The notes below the pieces were generated by a model, which was given only the letters and a program-made list of their open reading frames with translations, had not been told where the DNA came from and did no database searches. Both the position numbers and the translations under genes were made by a program. Shown here piece after piece: positions 53,973 through 62,885 of a stretch of DNA of 64,000 nucleotides. The stretch lies in contig CAYMJJ010000003.1 of assembly GCA_964390445.1 (NCBI GenBank), positions 1 to 64,000 of the forward strand. Reading direction: 5' to 3'. Every line of letters begins with the position of its first letter. Within the stretch, counting starts at the first letter, position 1. This DNA comes from Anderseniella sp964390445. GTDB taxonomy: Bacteria > Pseudomonadota > Alphaproteobacteria > Rhizobiales > Aestuariivirgaceae.

Positions 53973-55343
53973 TCAGGCATCAACCTTGCAGCCGGTCAAT
54001 GAGTTCGGACCCGTCGCGGTAATCTCGACCTTGATCATGTCACCAATCTGACAGTTTTCCGCATCCAGGAAAACTGATTGCAGGTAAGGCGAACGCCCGA
54101 TCAGCTGGCCGGGCTGACGGCCGGGCTTTTCCAGCAGCACATCAAGCGTGCGCCCGATGCAAGCCCGGTTGAATGCAGCCTGCTGTTGCAGCAAGATCTG
54201 CTGAAGCTGCGCAAGGCGTGCGGCCTTCACGTCCTCCGGCACCTGCTCTTCGCGGCCGGCCGCCGGAGTACCCGGGCGTGGCGAATACTTGAACGAGAAC
54301 GCTTGCGAGTAGGTCACTTCCCGCACCAGCTCCAGGGTCGCTTCAAAATCGGCATCTGTCTCACCTGGAAAGCCGACGATGAAATCCGACGACATGGCGA
54401 TGTCGGGCCGTGCAGCGCGGATTCGCGCTACGAGATCAACGTAGCTTTGCGCATCATGACGGCGGTTCATCGCCTTGAGGATGCGATCCGAGCCTGACTG
54501 AACAGGCAGATGCAGATATGGCATGACCTTCGGGTTGCCGGCATGAACCGCGATCAAAGCATCATCCATGTCGCGCGGATGACTGGTGGTATAGCGCAGC
54601 CGCTGCAGTCCCCCGATGCCGGACAAGGCATCCAGCAGATGGCCCAGCGACCAGGTGCTGCCATCATTTCCTTCGCCGTGCCAGCCGTTGACGTTCTGGC
54701 CAAGCAGCGTGACTTCGCGCACACCGGCTTCGACCAGTTGCCGTGCCTCTGCGATTATGCGTGCGGCAGGGCGCGAGAATTCCGCGCCCCTTGTGTAGGG
54801 CACCACGCAGAAGCTGCAGAACTTGTCACATCCTTCCTGCACCGTCAGGAATGCCGCGACGCCACGGTTCAGCGGGCGTTGGGCAGGAGCATCGAGCGAG
54901 TCGAACTTTTCACTGGCAGGGAACTCGGTTTCAACGACAGCCATACCTGATGCTTTATTGCGGTCCAGCAGGTCGGGCAGACGATGGTAGGTCTGGGGGC
55001 CGAACACCAGGTCGACAACCGGTGCGCGGCGGACAATCTCCTCGCCCTCGGCCTGGGCCACGCACCCGGCCACCGCGATCTTCATATCATTGCCGGTACG
55101 ATCCTTGAGCTGGCGCAAGCGGCCAAGCTCCGAGTAAACTTTCTCGGCAGCCCTCTCGCGGATGTGGCAGGTATTGAGAATGACGAGATCAGCGTCCTCG
55201 ACGGTATCGGTCACGGCATAGCCGCGCTCGCCAAGCACCTCGCCCATGCGCTCGCTGTCGTAGACGTTCATCTGGCAGCCGTAGGTCTTGATGAAGACCT
55301 TGCGCTGGGTGTCGTCAGGTGTGGCGACGGTTAGAACCGTCAT
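53973..55343 (-). CDS. miaB: tRNA-2-methylthio-N6-dimethylallyladenosine synthase
   Basis: Radical-SAM methylthiotransferase that modifies A37. It has 456 residues: an N-terminal UPF0004 domain with FIKTYGCQMNVYDSERM and cysteines in LNTCHIRE and AGCVAQAEG, the radical-SAM cluster CDKFCSFCVVPYTRG near 160, and a C-terminal TRAM domain. The start ATG 55343 follows GGAGAA at 8 bases; a TTG five codons earlier overlaps that site. It lies 66 bases downstream of the tsaB-rimI fusion. Confidence 0.95.
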   Translation of the reverse strand: MTVLTVATPDDTQRKVFIKTYGCQMNVYDSERMGEVLGERGYAVTDTVEDADLVILNTCHIRERAAEKVYSELGRLRQLKDRTGNDMKIAVAGCVAQAEGEEIVRRAPVVDLVFGPQTYHRLPDLLDRNKASGMAVVETEFPASEKFDSLDAPAQRPLNRGVAAFLTVQEGCDKFCSFCVVPYTRGAEFSRPAARIIAEARQLVEAGVREVTLLGQNVNGWHGEGNDGSTWSLGHLLDALSGIGGLQRLRYTTSHPRDMDDALIAVHAGNPKVMPYLHLPVQSGSDRILKAMNRRHDAQSYVDLVARIRAARPDIAMSSDFIVGFPGETDADFEATLELVREVTYSQAFSFKYSPRPGTPAAGREEQVPEDVKAARLAQLQQILLQQQAAFNRACIGRTLDVLLEKPGRQPGQLIGRSPYLQSVFLDAENCQIGDMIKVEITATGPNSLTGCKVDA

Positions 55344-55409
55344 GAGCTGGTTCTCCAAAACTGGGGCGTGGCCCGCTATAGTCTATCGGCAACCGTACTG
55401 GCAACCGGA

Positions 55410-56534
55410 TCACGGTTCGAGTCTGGCCGTGATGGCATCGGTACGGGTGCCGCCCGGCACGTGATAATAGTTCTTGCGCACGCCCGTGGGGCAGAATCCT
55501 TCGGCCTTGTAGAGTGCTGCTGCTGCGTCGTTGGTGGCGGCAAACTCGATGAAGATTGCCGCGCTGCCTGCCTCACGGGCAACCTGCCTGAGCTTGCCCA
55601 ACAAGGCCTGGCCGACACCGCGGCGGCGGCTGGACGGCAATACGGCGATGCTGAGGATTTCCATCTCATCGGCGGCCTTGCGCGCAAGCAGAAACCCTGC
55701 GGGCTCTATAGCACCCGCTTCACCCGTGCTGGCCAGCAGGCCAATGCAGCCTGGCGCATCGAGCAATTCCCGGATCGTGTCCTCGTCCCAGGGCTGGTCG
55801 AACCCGGTGGCATGTATCTCTGCCAGCACCCCGGCATGCGCACCACCCACCTGCTTGATCGAGACAGGCACCATCTGGTGACGCACCAGCGGGGCCTGCG
55901 CCTTGGCATCGGGGCCGCGAAGGTAGAATGGTGCCGCCGGTGCATCGCCTGGATTGGCAATGGCTGCCAGCCGCGCGACAGAGGCAATGTCCGGAATGCC
56001 GGATGTGGTGATGATGGTAGCAGCCGGGACCTCGACCAGGCCAGCGCCCGAGCCAGTTATGGTGCCTGCGAAGTCTACAAAGCGTTGTGTTGCATCAGTG
56101 ACATCGAGCACTTCGGCGTCCGACAGAGGATTGCCCGAGGCATCGAACGGCTGCAGGTAAACCTGGGACCGGCGCGCGTCCTGCACCACCCAGAACGGTG
56201 CCTTGACGTTATCGCTGCAATGGTCCTGCGCCAGCGCCTGCAACGATGTCACCCCCACGACGGGCACCTCGAGCACCAACGCAAGGCCGCGCACGAAGGC
56301 CAGCCCGATGCGGACACCGGTGAAAGTGCCGGGGCCGGAACAGGCGGCAAGCCGATCGATGTCAGGGAAGGTCAGTCCGGCTTCACGCAGCAACTCGTCC
56401 ACCATGGGTGCCAGCCGTTCGGCGTGGCCTTGCTGCATCGGCTCGCTTGCACAGGCCAACACCGTGCCGGTGGCAGAGTCGAGTATACATGCAGAACAGG
56501 CCGCGTGCGCGGTATCAACGGCGAGTACAATCAT
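55410..56534 (-). CDS. TsaB-RimI fusion: tRNA t6A factor plus ribosomal-protein acetyltransferase
   Basis: Single uninterrupted frame of 374 residues. Residues 1 to about 215 are TsaB (MIVLAVDTAHAACSACIL, ACSGPGTFTGVRIGLAFVRGLAL), the inactive partner of TsaD in N6-threonylcarbamoyladenosine synthesis. From about 225 to the end is a GNAT domain of RimI type (MEILSIAVLPSSRRRGVGQALLGKL, FIEFAATNDAAAALYKAEGF), which acetylates the N-terminus of S18. These are usually adjacent genes; here they are joined by a short linker, with no stop or frameshift evident. A sequencing error removing a stop cannot be ruled out. Confidence 0.88.
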   Translation of the reverse strand: MIVLAVDTAHAACSACILDSATGTVLACASEPMQQGHAERLAPMVDELLREAGLTFPDIDRLAACSGPGTFTGVRIGLAFVRGLALVLEVPVVGVTSLQALAQDHCSDNVKAPFWVVQDARRSQVYLQPFDASGNPLSDAEVLDVTDATQRFVDFAGTITGSGAGLVEVPAATIITTSGIPDIASVARLAAIANPGDAPAAPFYLRGPDAKAQAPLVRHQMVPVSIKQVGGAHAGVLAEIHATGFDQPWDEDTIRELLDAPGCIGLLASTGEAGAIEPAGFLLARKAADEMEILSIAVLPSSRRRGVGQALLGKLRQVAREAGSAAIFIEFAATNDAAAALYKAEGFCPTGVRKNYYHVPGGTRTDAITARLEP

Positions 56535-56561
56535 GAAAGCCTTTCGCCGCAGGTCCGCAAG

Positions 56562-57119
56562 TCAGATGGGACGCACTTCGCTGACTTCAGGAATGAAATG
56601 CCGCAGCAGGTTTTCGATGCCGTGCTTGAGCGTTGCCGTTGAACTTGGGCATCCCGCACACGCACCCTTCATGTGCAGGTAGACGATACCATCACGGAAG
56701 CCGTGGAAGGTGATGTCGCCGCCGTCCTGCGCAACGGCCGGGCGCACCCTTGTATCAAGCAGTTCCTTGATGGTGGCAACGATCTGGCCATCAGCTTCGG
56801 CATAGTCGCCGTCGGCATCTGTACCGTCTTCCTGGCCGGACCGGATGACCGGATCGCCGGACATGAAGTGCTCCATGATGGCGCCAAGAATGGCAGGCTT
56901 GAGATGCTGCCACTCGCCATTGGCCTTGGTGACGGTTACGAAGTCGGCACCCAGGAACACGCCGTTGACGCCATCGACGGCGAAAAGGCGGGTTGCCAAC
57001 GGGGATACTTCGGCATCAGCCTCCGAACGGAAGTCGCGCGGGTCTCCATCGACCACGGGCTTTCCCGGGATGAATTTGAGAGTGCTCGGATTCGGTGTTG
57101 CTTCGGTCTGGATGAACAT
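56562..57119 (-). CDS. nfu: Nfu-type Fe-S cluster scaffold/carrier
   Basis: Fe-S carrier of 185 residues: an N-terminal Nfu_N domain (MFIQTEATPNPSTLKFIPG, FLGADFVTVTK) followed by a C-terminal NifU-like domain with the cluster-binding CAGC in HMKGACAGCPSSTATLK. AGGAGG precedes the start at about 10 bases. A perfect 17-bp palindrome resembling an Irr box lies about 69 bases upstream, which suggests iron control. It lies between trpS and tsaB-rimI on the same strand. Confidence 0.94.
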   Translation of the reverse strand: MFIQTEATPNPSTLKFIPGKPVVDGDPRDFRSEADAEVSPLATRLFAVDGVNGVFLGADFVTVTKANGEWQHLKPAILGAIMEHFMSGDPVIRSGQEDGTDADGDYAEADGQIVATIKELLDTRVRPAVAQDGGDITFHGFRDGIVYLHMKGACAGCPSSTATLKHGIENLLRHFIPEVSEVRPI

Positions 57120-57187
57120 TTCTGTAAGGCCTCCTTGGCCAGCGACCCAGCGCCAGCGGAACTTTCGAGAAACATATATAATGCTTT

Positions 57188-57204
57188 TCTGGAATTATTC
57201 CAGA
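57188..57204 (-). promoter_or_regulatory. Candidate Irr (ICE-box) operator upstream of nfu
   Basis: TCTGGAATAATTCCAGA is a perfect 17-bp palindrome whose GAAT-N-ATTC core matches the iron control element TTTAGAA-N3-TTCTAAA. On the minus strand it lies about 5 bases upstream of ATTATATATG, a likely -10, so a bound repressor would cover the -35 region. Confidence 0.65.
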
Positions 57205-57218
57205 TTAAGCCGAGTCTA

Positions 57219-58265
57219 TCAGCCGATAAAGCCGATGATGTGACGCACGTCACGCATGACAGGTTCGGCAATGGCGCGGGCCCGGATTGCTCCATCCTTG
57301 AGGACAGCATCAATGTGGGCCGGGTCCTGCATGAGGCGCTGCATCTCTGCAGCCATTGGTGACAACTTCTCGACGGCCAGGTCTGCCAGTTCCTGCTTCA
57401 GCTGGGAGAACTGCAACCCGCCGAACCGGGCCAATGCATCTTCGAGCGGCTGCTCGGCAAGGCTCGCATAAATGCCCAGAAGGTTGGCCGCCTCGGGCCG
57501 GCCAACGAGCTCGTCGCGGGCCGACGGCAATGCGTCAGGATCGGTCTTGGCCTTGCGGATCTTCTTGCCGATCTGGTCGGCATCATCGGTAAGGTTGATG
57601 CGGGACAGGTCCGACGGGTCGGACTTGGACATCTTCTTCAAGCCGTCACGCAGCGACATGACCCGCGTTGCCGTGCCAACGATCAGTGGTTCCGGCAGCG
57701 GGAAGAACGCGTCGCCAAATCCTGCCTTGGCAATGCTGTCGGCGAAGTCGATGTTGAACTTCTGGGCAATGTCGCGGGTAAGCTCCAGGTGTTGCTTCTG
57801 GTCATCGCCGACGGGTACATGGGTTGCCTTGTAGGCGAGGATGTCGGCAGCCATCAGATTGGGATAGGCGTACAGGCCAACAGAGGCGTTTTCGCTGTTC
57901 TTGCCGGCCTTCTCCTTGAACTGCGTCATGCGGTTCAGCCAGCCCATGCGGGCGACGCAATTGAAGATCCAGGCCAGTTCGCCGTGCGCCGCCACCTGGC
58001 TCTGGTTGAAGACAATGTGCTTTTTGACGTCGATGCCCGCAGCGAGATAAGCAGCCGTCACCTCGCGGGTCGAACGCGCAAGTTCGTCCGGACCGCCCCA
58101 TACCGAGCGATCCTGAGTGATAGCATGCAAGTCCACCACGCAGTAGATGCATTCATGCGACTGTTGCATTTCGACGAAACGCTTTATGGCTCCGAGATAG
58201 TTGCCAAGGTGCAGGTTGCCGGTCGGCTGTACGCCGGAGAAAACGCGGGGGGTGAAGCTGGACAT
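57219..58265 (-). CDS. trpS: Tryptophanyl-tRNA synthetase
   Basis: Class I synthetase, 348 residues from ATG 58265 (MSSFTPRVFSGVQPTG). The HIGH-type motif is PTGNLHLGNYLGA near 14, and the KMSKS motif is in LKKMSKSDPSD near 205. GDDQKQHLELTRDIAQKFN lies between. The frame is open upstream to 58346, without conserved sequence. It lies 82 bases downstream of murJ. Confidence 0.97.
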   Translation of the reverse strand: MSSFTPRVFSGVQPTGNLHLGNYLGAIKRFVEMQQSHECIYCVVDLHAITQDRSVWGGPDELARSTREVTAAYLAAGIDVKKHIVFNQSQVAAHGELAWIFNCVARMGWLNRMTQFKEKAGKNSENASVGLYAYPNLMAADILAYKATHVPVGDDQKQHLELTRDIAQKFNIDFADSIAKAGFGDAFFPLPEPLIVGTATRVMSLRDGLKKMSKSDPSDLSRINLTDDADQIGKKIRKAKTDPDALPSARDELVGRPEAANLLGIYASLAEQPLEDALARFGGLQFSQLKQELADLAVEKLSPMAAEMQRLMQDPAHIDAVLKDGAIRARAIAEPVMRDVRHIIGFIG

Positions 58266-58347
58266 CAGGCTATCCGTTCGGAAAATGACTTCGGGTGCCG
58301 CGCTTATGCCGCAACTGCCGTCGCCTGCCAAGCCCGCACAGGCCAAC

Positions 58348-59907
58348 TCACCGGCGCCGGAAAGAGGCCTTTAGAGCAGCAAAGTTGAGCGCTCCTGACC
58401 ACCATGTCAGCAGGAAGTAGCAACCTGCACCCGCCACAACCAACGCCAGCAAGGTGACGCTTCGCAGGATGAAGCTGACCGACCCGTCAAAAACTGGCGC
58501 GCTAAACTGCATCAGCCCCACCAGCAGCAAGCCCATGGCAAGGCTTGCAGCAACAATACGCGGCAGCGCCTTCTTCATGCGTTCGTCCAGTACATACTCA
58601 TCCCGGCGACTCAGCGTAATGGCCAGCATCAGTGCATTGACCCAGCCCGCAACCGTAGTTGCGATCGCGACACCGACATAGGAAATGAACGGGAACAGGA
58701 CCAATGCACCAGCGATGTTGACCGCCACCGAAATCATGGCAAACCACATGGGCGTGCGGGTGTCCTCGCGTGCGAAATAGGCTGGTGAGAAAACCTTTAT
58801 CATGACGAAGGCAGGCAGGCCGGCTGCGAAAGCCATAAGCGCGCGCGACGTCGCCAGCGTGTCGGAGGGCTCGAACGCTCCGCGCTCAAAGAGCACGTTG
58901 ATGATCGGATGCGGCAGTGCCATCAGGGCGATGGCCGCCGGCACGGTCAACAGTAGCGATATTTCAAGCGCACGGTTCTGACTGGTCTGGACACCATCCG
59001 CATCACCGGCCCGCAGCCGGCGCGCAAGTTCAGGCAGCAAGACGACACCGATGGCAATGCCGATCACGCCCAGCGGCAACTGATAGATACGGTCTGCATA
59101 GTAGAGCCACGACGGTGCGCCGTCCTGAAGCGATGCAATCATCGTCGAAACGAGCAGGTTGATCTGCGTGACGCCGCCTGCAATCAGCCCTGGCACACCA
59201 AGTACCACCAGCCGCTTCACGCCCGGCGTGATCCTCGGCCGCCGAAGAGACAGGTTTATACCTGCACGGGCCAACGCCGCCCATAGCATCAGGAACTGCA
59301 GCAGTCCCGCAAGCGCGACACCCCATACAAGGGCACGGCCCGTGTCCGGTGAGTCACCCCAGCCCAGAAGCATCACGCCGGCCAGCACACCTATCATGAC
59401 TATATTGAGCACGATCGGTGCTGCCGCCGCTGCGGTGAACCGGTGCAGCGAATTGAGGATACCGCCCAGCAGCGCCACCAGCGACATGAAGGTCAGATAC
59501 GGAAAGGCGATGCGGGTAAGTTCGCTGGTCAGGTCCATCTTGACGGGGTCGTCGGCAAAGCCAGGTGCCAGCACATACACGATCAAGGGCATGGCCAGCA
59601 TGGCAACGGCAGATAGCACCAGCAGGAACGTCAGCAGCGCTGCCATCACCTCTTCGGCAAAACGCACGGCTTCAGGCTGGCCCTCGCCCTCGAGACGGCG
59701 GGCGAACAGCGGCACGAACGCGGCATTGAACGCGCCTTCGGCAAACAGCCGGCGGAACAGGTTGGGAAACCGGAACGCGACCACGAAGGCATCTGCAACC
59801 ATGCCCGTCCCCACGACAGAGGCCATCAGCATGTCCCGGACAAAGCCCAGGACGCGGCTGATCATGGTCATGCCCGCAACAGTGGAGGCTGAACGCAACA
59901 GGGCCAT
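58348..59907 (-). CDS. murJ: Lipid II flippase MurJ
   Basis: Moves lipid II across the inner membrane for peptidoglycan synthesis. It has 519 residues with about 14 hydrophobic helices. The family start is STVAGMTMISRVLGFVRDMLMASVVGTG; the N-terminal lobe carries VAFRFPNLFRRLFAEGAFNAAFVPLF with its essential charged residues. A ribosome site AGGAG precedes the ATG. It lies between glnD and trpS. Confidence 0.95.
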   Translation of the reverse strand: MALLRSASTVAGMTMISRVLGFVRDMLMASVVGTGMVADAFVVAFRFPNLFRRLFAEGAFNAAFVPLFARRLEGEGQPEAVRFAEEVMAALLTFLLVLSAVAMLAMPLIVYVLAPGFADDPVKMDLTSELTRIAFPYLTFMSLVALLGGILNSLHRFTAAAAAPIVLNIVMIGVLAGVMLLGWGDSPDTGRALVWGVALAGLLQFLMLWAALARAGINLSLRRPRITPGVKRLVVLGVPGLIAGGVTQINLLVSTMIASLQDGAPSWLYYADRIYQLPLGVIGIAIGVVLLPELARRLRAGDADGVQTSQNRALEISLLLTVPAAIALMALPHPIINVLFERGAFEPSDTLATSRALMAFAAGLPAFVMIKVFSPAYFAREDTRTPMWFAMISVAVNIAGALVLFPFISYVGVAIATTVAGWVNALMLAITLSRRDEYVLDERMKKALPRIVAASLAMGLLLVGLMQFSAPVFDGSVSFILRSVTLLALVVAGAGCYFLLTWWSGALNFAALKASFRRR

Positions 59908-60033
59908 GGCAACTCCTGGCTTGACGGCAGACCAGATCGCGAATCACGCGCTTGCCGCTCACAGGTTCTGTCTAGACCAGCGGGATTATGCGCAGCAAGT
60001 CGCTTGAGCCAGACTACACGCGTTGAAGCTGAA

Positions 60034-62844
60034 TCACGTCGTGGGATCGGGCGACGCGCCCGTGTGCAGAACCTCGAGCAGGTTTTGCTCTATCGCCTGC
60101 AGGCGCGAGCGCGACGTGATCTTCTGGCCCAGCAGGTCGGTGACGTAGAATACATCAACAGCGCGCTCGCCAAATGTGGTGATTTGCGCAGAGGCAATGT
60201 TGAGGTTGAGCCGGAACAGACTGTCCGTCAACTTGAACAGCAACCCCAGCCGGTCGAGACCAGCGATTTCGATGACCGTGAAACGGTTCGAAGTCTCGTT
60301 GGAAATGATGACCTGCGGCTCCACCGTGAATGCCTTGATCCGACCCTTGGGCCTGGACACCGAAGCGACCGCTTCACGCAATCGGATCTCGCCGGCAAAG
60401 GCCTGGCGCATCAAGGCAACGACCCGGTCAAGCCGGCGCTGTTCGTCCTCTGCTTCCTCGAACTCCCTCGGAATAAGAAGCGTGTCTAGCGCCATGCCGT
60501 CGGTCGTGGTGAAAATCTTCGCGCCGGCTATGCTTGCCCCGCCTGCCGCACATGCGCCCGTCAGCAATGCCAGAAGGCGTGGGTGGTCGGGTACATAGAC
60601 CGTCAATTCCGTGATCGATGCAAACTCATCCATACGCAGGTCGAAGGCAATCGTTTCACCAGACTGTGCGGCTCGGTCAATCAGCCGCGCATCGCGAACC
60701 TGGTGATCGATATCCACCGTGTACCAGTAGTTGTCGTAGTGCTGCTTCAGGTAGCTGTCGATCCTGTCCTGGTTCCAGTCGGTCATGGCGGCGGCAAATG
60801 CATGCTTGGCAGTGTCAATGCGTCCGGCACGTGAAATCGAGGTGTGGCCACCGGTCAGGTGGAGTTCGGTTTCGGCAAACAATGTGCGTAACAGCTGGCC
60901 TTTCCAACCATTCCAGACACCCGGCCCCACCGCGCGAATGTCAACCACGGTCAGGATCAACAGCAGCCGCAACCGCTCGGGGCTTTGCACCACGGCGGCA
61001 AAATCAAGAATGGTCTTGTAGTCGGACAGGTCGCGCATCTGGGCGGTTTCGCTCATCACCAGGTGATGGCGCACCAGCCAGACAACGGTCTCGGTTTCTG
61101 CCGGCGTCAGGCCGAACCGTGGGCACAAGTGCCGTGCCACGCGCGCGCCTGCAATCGAATGATCTTCCTTGCGGCCCTTTGCGATGTCGTGCAGCAGCAC
61201 GGCCACGTACAGGACGCGGCGCGACACGACACCTTCGATCAAACCGCTGGCCAGCGGATGGTCGCCCTTGAGCAGACCCTGTTCGATCTTGGACAGGACG
61301 CCAACCGCCCGCAACAGGTGCTCGTCCACGGTATAGTGGTGATACATGTTGAACTGCATAAGCGCGATGATGCGGCCGAACTCGGGGATGAAGCGGCCCA
61401 GTACGCCGGCTTCACTCATGCGTCGCAGGACAGCTTCGGGATCTCGCGAGCGGGTGACAATGTCGAGAAAAAGTTCGTTGGCAACCGGATCATTGCGCAA
61501 CGCCTTGTCGATCAACCGGCGGCTGCGGCGTACCAGTTGCAGCGTATCAGGATGGATCGCCAGGTTGTTGTGTTCAGCCACGCGAAACAGCCGGATCAGG
61601 TTGACGGGTTGCTGCTCGAAGATGCCGTCGCGGCTGGCCTTTAGCCGACCCGCCTCGACAATATAATTGCCTTCTTCATCAAGCTTGATCGAGCGGCGGC
61701 GGAACCTGCCGAACAGCTGGCTCATGCTTGGTGCCTTCTTGAACTGCCGCGCCTCAAGCACCGCCGACATGATACGGGTCAGGTCGCCTACATCCTTGGC
61801 AATCAGGAAGTAATGCTTCATGAAGCGCTCGACCGACTTCAGCCCGCCATGCGAGGCATAGCCGAGGCGCTCCGCCATCTCGGCCTGCTTGTCGAAACCA
61901 AGCCGGTCATCGCCTCGACCTGTCATGAAATGCAGGTGGCAACGAACCGCCCACAGAAAATCCTCGCACTTGATGAACATGTTTTGCTCACGTCTCGTGA
62001 ACAGACCGGACCTGTACAGGTCACTCACCGAGCGAGTGCCGTAGACGAACTTGGCAATCCAGAACAGCGTGTGCAGATCGCGCATGCCCCCCTTGCCGTC
62101 CTTCACATCGGGTTCGACCAGGTAGCGCGATTCGCCTGCACGCCGGTGGCGCTCATCGCGTTCGGCCAGCTTTTCGGTGACGAACTGGCGCTGGTCACGC
62201 GCCATGATTTCACTTCCGTAGCGGTTTTGCAGCTCATCATACAGCGCCTTGTCACCACACACATAGCGCGCCTCAAGGACGGACGTCATGATGGTGGTGT
62301 CGGTACGGACCAGGCGCATGCAGTCGTCCACCGAGCGGGTGGCATGGCCGACCTTGAAACCGAGATCCCACAGGAAATAGAGCATGTACTCAACAACGCT
62401 CTCGCCCCAGGCGGTCTGCTTGTAGGGCAACAGGAACAGCAGGTCGATGTCCGAGCCCGGTGCCAGCGTGCCACGGCCGTAACCGCCCACGGCAATGACC
62501 GCAATGTGTTCAGACGTTGACGGATTACTGGTAGCATACACCACTCGTGTCGAGAATTCGTAGAGGCCGGAAATCAAGTCATCCTGCAGCAAGGACAGGC
62601 GGATGGCACATTCGCGCCCCTTGCCATTGCCAGTGAGGCGACGTTCTTCCTCCTTGCGGCTGTCGCGGACCAGGCTCTTCAGGTATTTCAGGGCAGCTGT
62701 GCGGAAACCTGCAGCTTCAAGGCCGTTTTCATCAGCCAGTTCCTTCAACCGGGCCAGGATGGCCCCACTGCGATAGTCATCGTCCGGCTTGAGCCGTTGC
62801 AGCGTTTTCTTGATGTGCGGTATCCGGATGGTGGCCTGCGTCAT
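60034..62844 (-). CDS. glnD: [Protein-PII] uridylyltransferase/uridylyl-removing enzyme
   Basis: Nitrogen-status sensor that uridylylates and deuridylylates PII proteins. It has 936 residues: an N-terminal nucleotidyltransferase domain with GGYGRGTLAPGSDIDLLFL near 115, a helical domain, an HD hydrolase domain with LLHDIAKGRKEDHSIAG near 565, and two C-terminal ACT domains (TVYVPDHPRLLALLTG; EIAGLDRLGLLFKLTDSL). It lies 41 bases downstream of mutS and 126 bases upstream of murJ. Confidence 0.97.
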   Translation of the reverse strand: MTQATIRIPHIKKTLQRLKPDDDYRSGAILARLKELADENGLEAAGFRTAALKYLKSLVRDSRKEEERRLTGNGKGRECAIRLSLLQDDLISGLYEFSTRVVYATSNPSTSEHIAVIAVGGYGRGTLAPGSDIDLLFLLPYKQTAWGESVVEYMLYFLWDLGFKVGHATRSVDDCMRLVRTDTTIMTSVLEARYVCGDKALYDELQNRYGSEIMARDQRQFVTEKLAERDERHRRAGESRYLVEPDVKDGKGGMRDLHTLFWIAKFVYGTRSVSDLYRSGLFTRREQNMFIKCEDFLWAVRCHLHFMTGRGDDRLGFDKQAEMAERLGYASHGGLKSVERFMKHYFLIAKDVGDLTRIMSAVLEARQFKKAPSMSQLFGRFRRRSIKLDEEGNYIVEAGRLKASRDGIFEQQPVNLIRLFRVAEHNNLAIHPDTLQLVRRSRRLIDKALRNDPVANELFLDIVTRSRDPEAVLRRMSEAGVLGRFIPEFGRIIALMQFNMYHHYTVDEHLLRAVGVLSKIEQGLLKGDHPLASGLIEGVVSRRVLYVAVLLHDIAKGRKEDHSIAGARVARHLCPRFGLTPAETETVVWLVRHHLVMSETAQMRDLSDYKTILDFAAVVQSPERLRLLLILTVVDIRAVGPGVWNGWKGQLLRTLFAETELHLTGGHTSISRAGRIDTAKHAFAAAMTDWNQDRIDSYLKQHYDNYWYTVDIDHQVRDARLIDRAAQSGETIAFDLRMDEFASITELTVYVPDHPRLLALLTGACAAGGASIAGAKIFTTTDGMALDTLLIPREFEEAEDEQRRLDRVVALMRQAFAGEIRLREAVASVSRPKGRIKAFTVEPQVIISNETSNRFTVIEIAGLDRLGLLFKLTDSLFRLNLNIASAQITTFGERAVDVFYVTDLLGQKITSRSRLQAIEQNLLEVLHTGASPDPTT

Positions 62845-62885
62845 GCTTGCTCAAGGGTGCCTGCAGATTGAAGATGCAGACTGGT

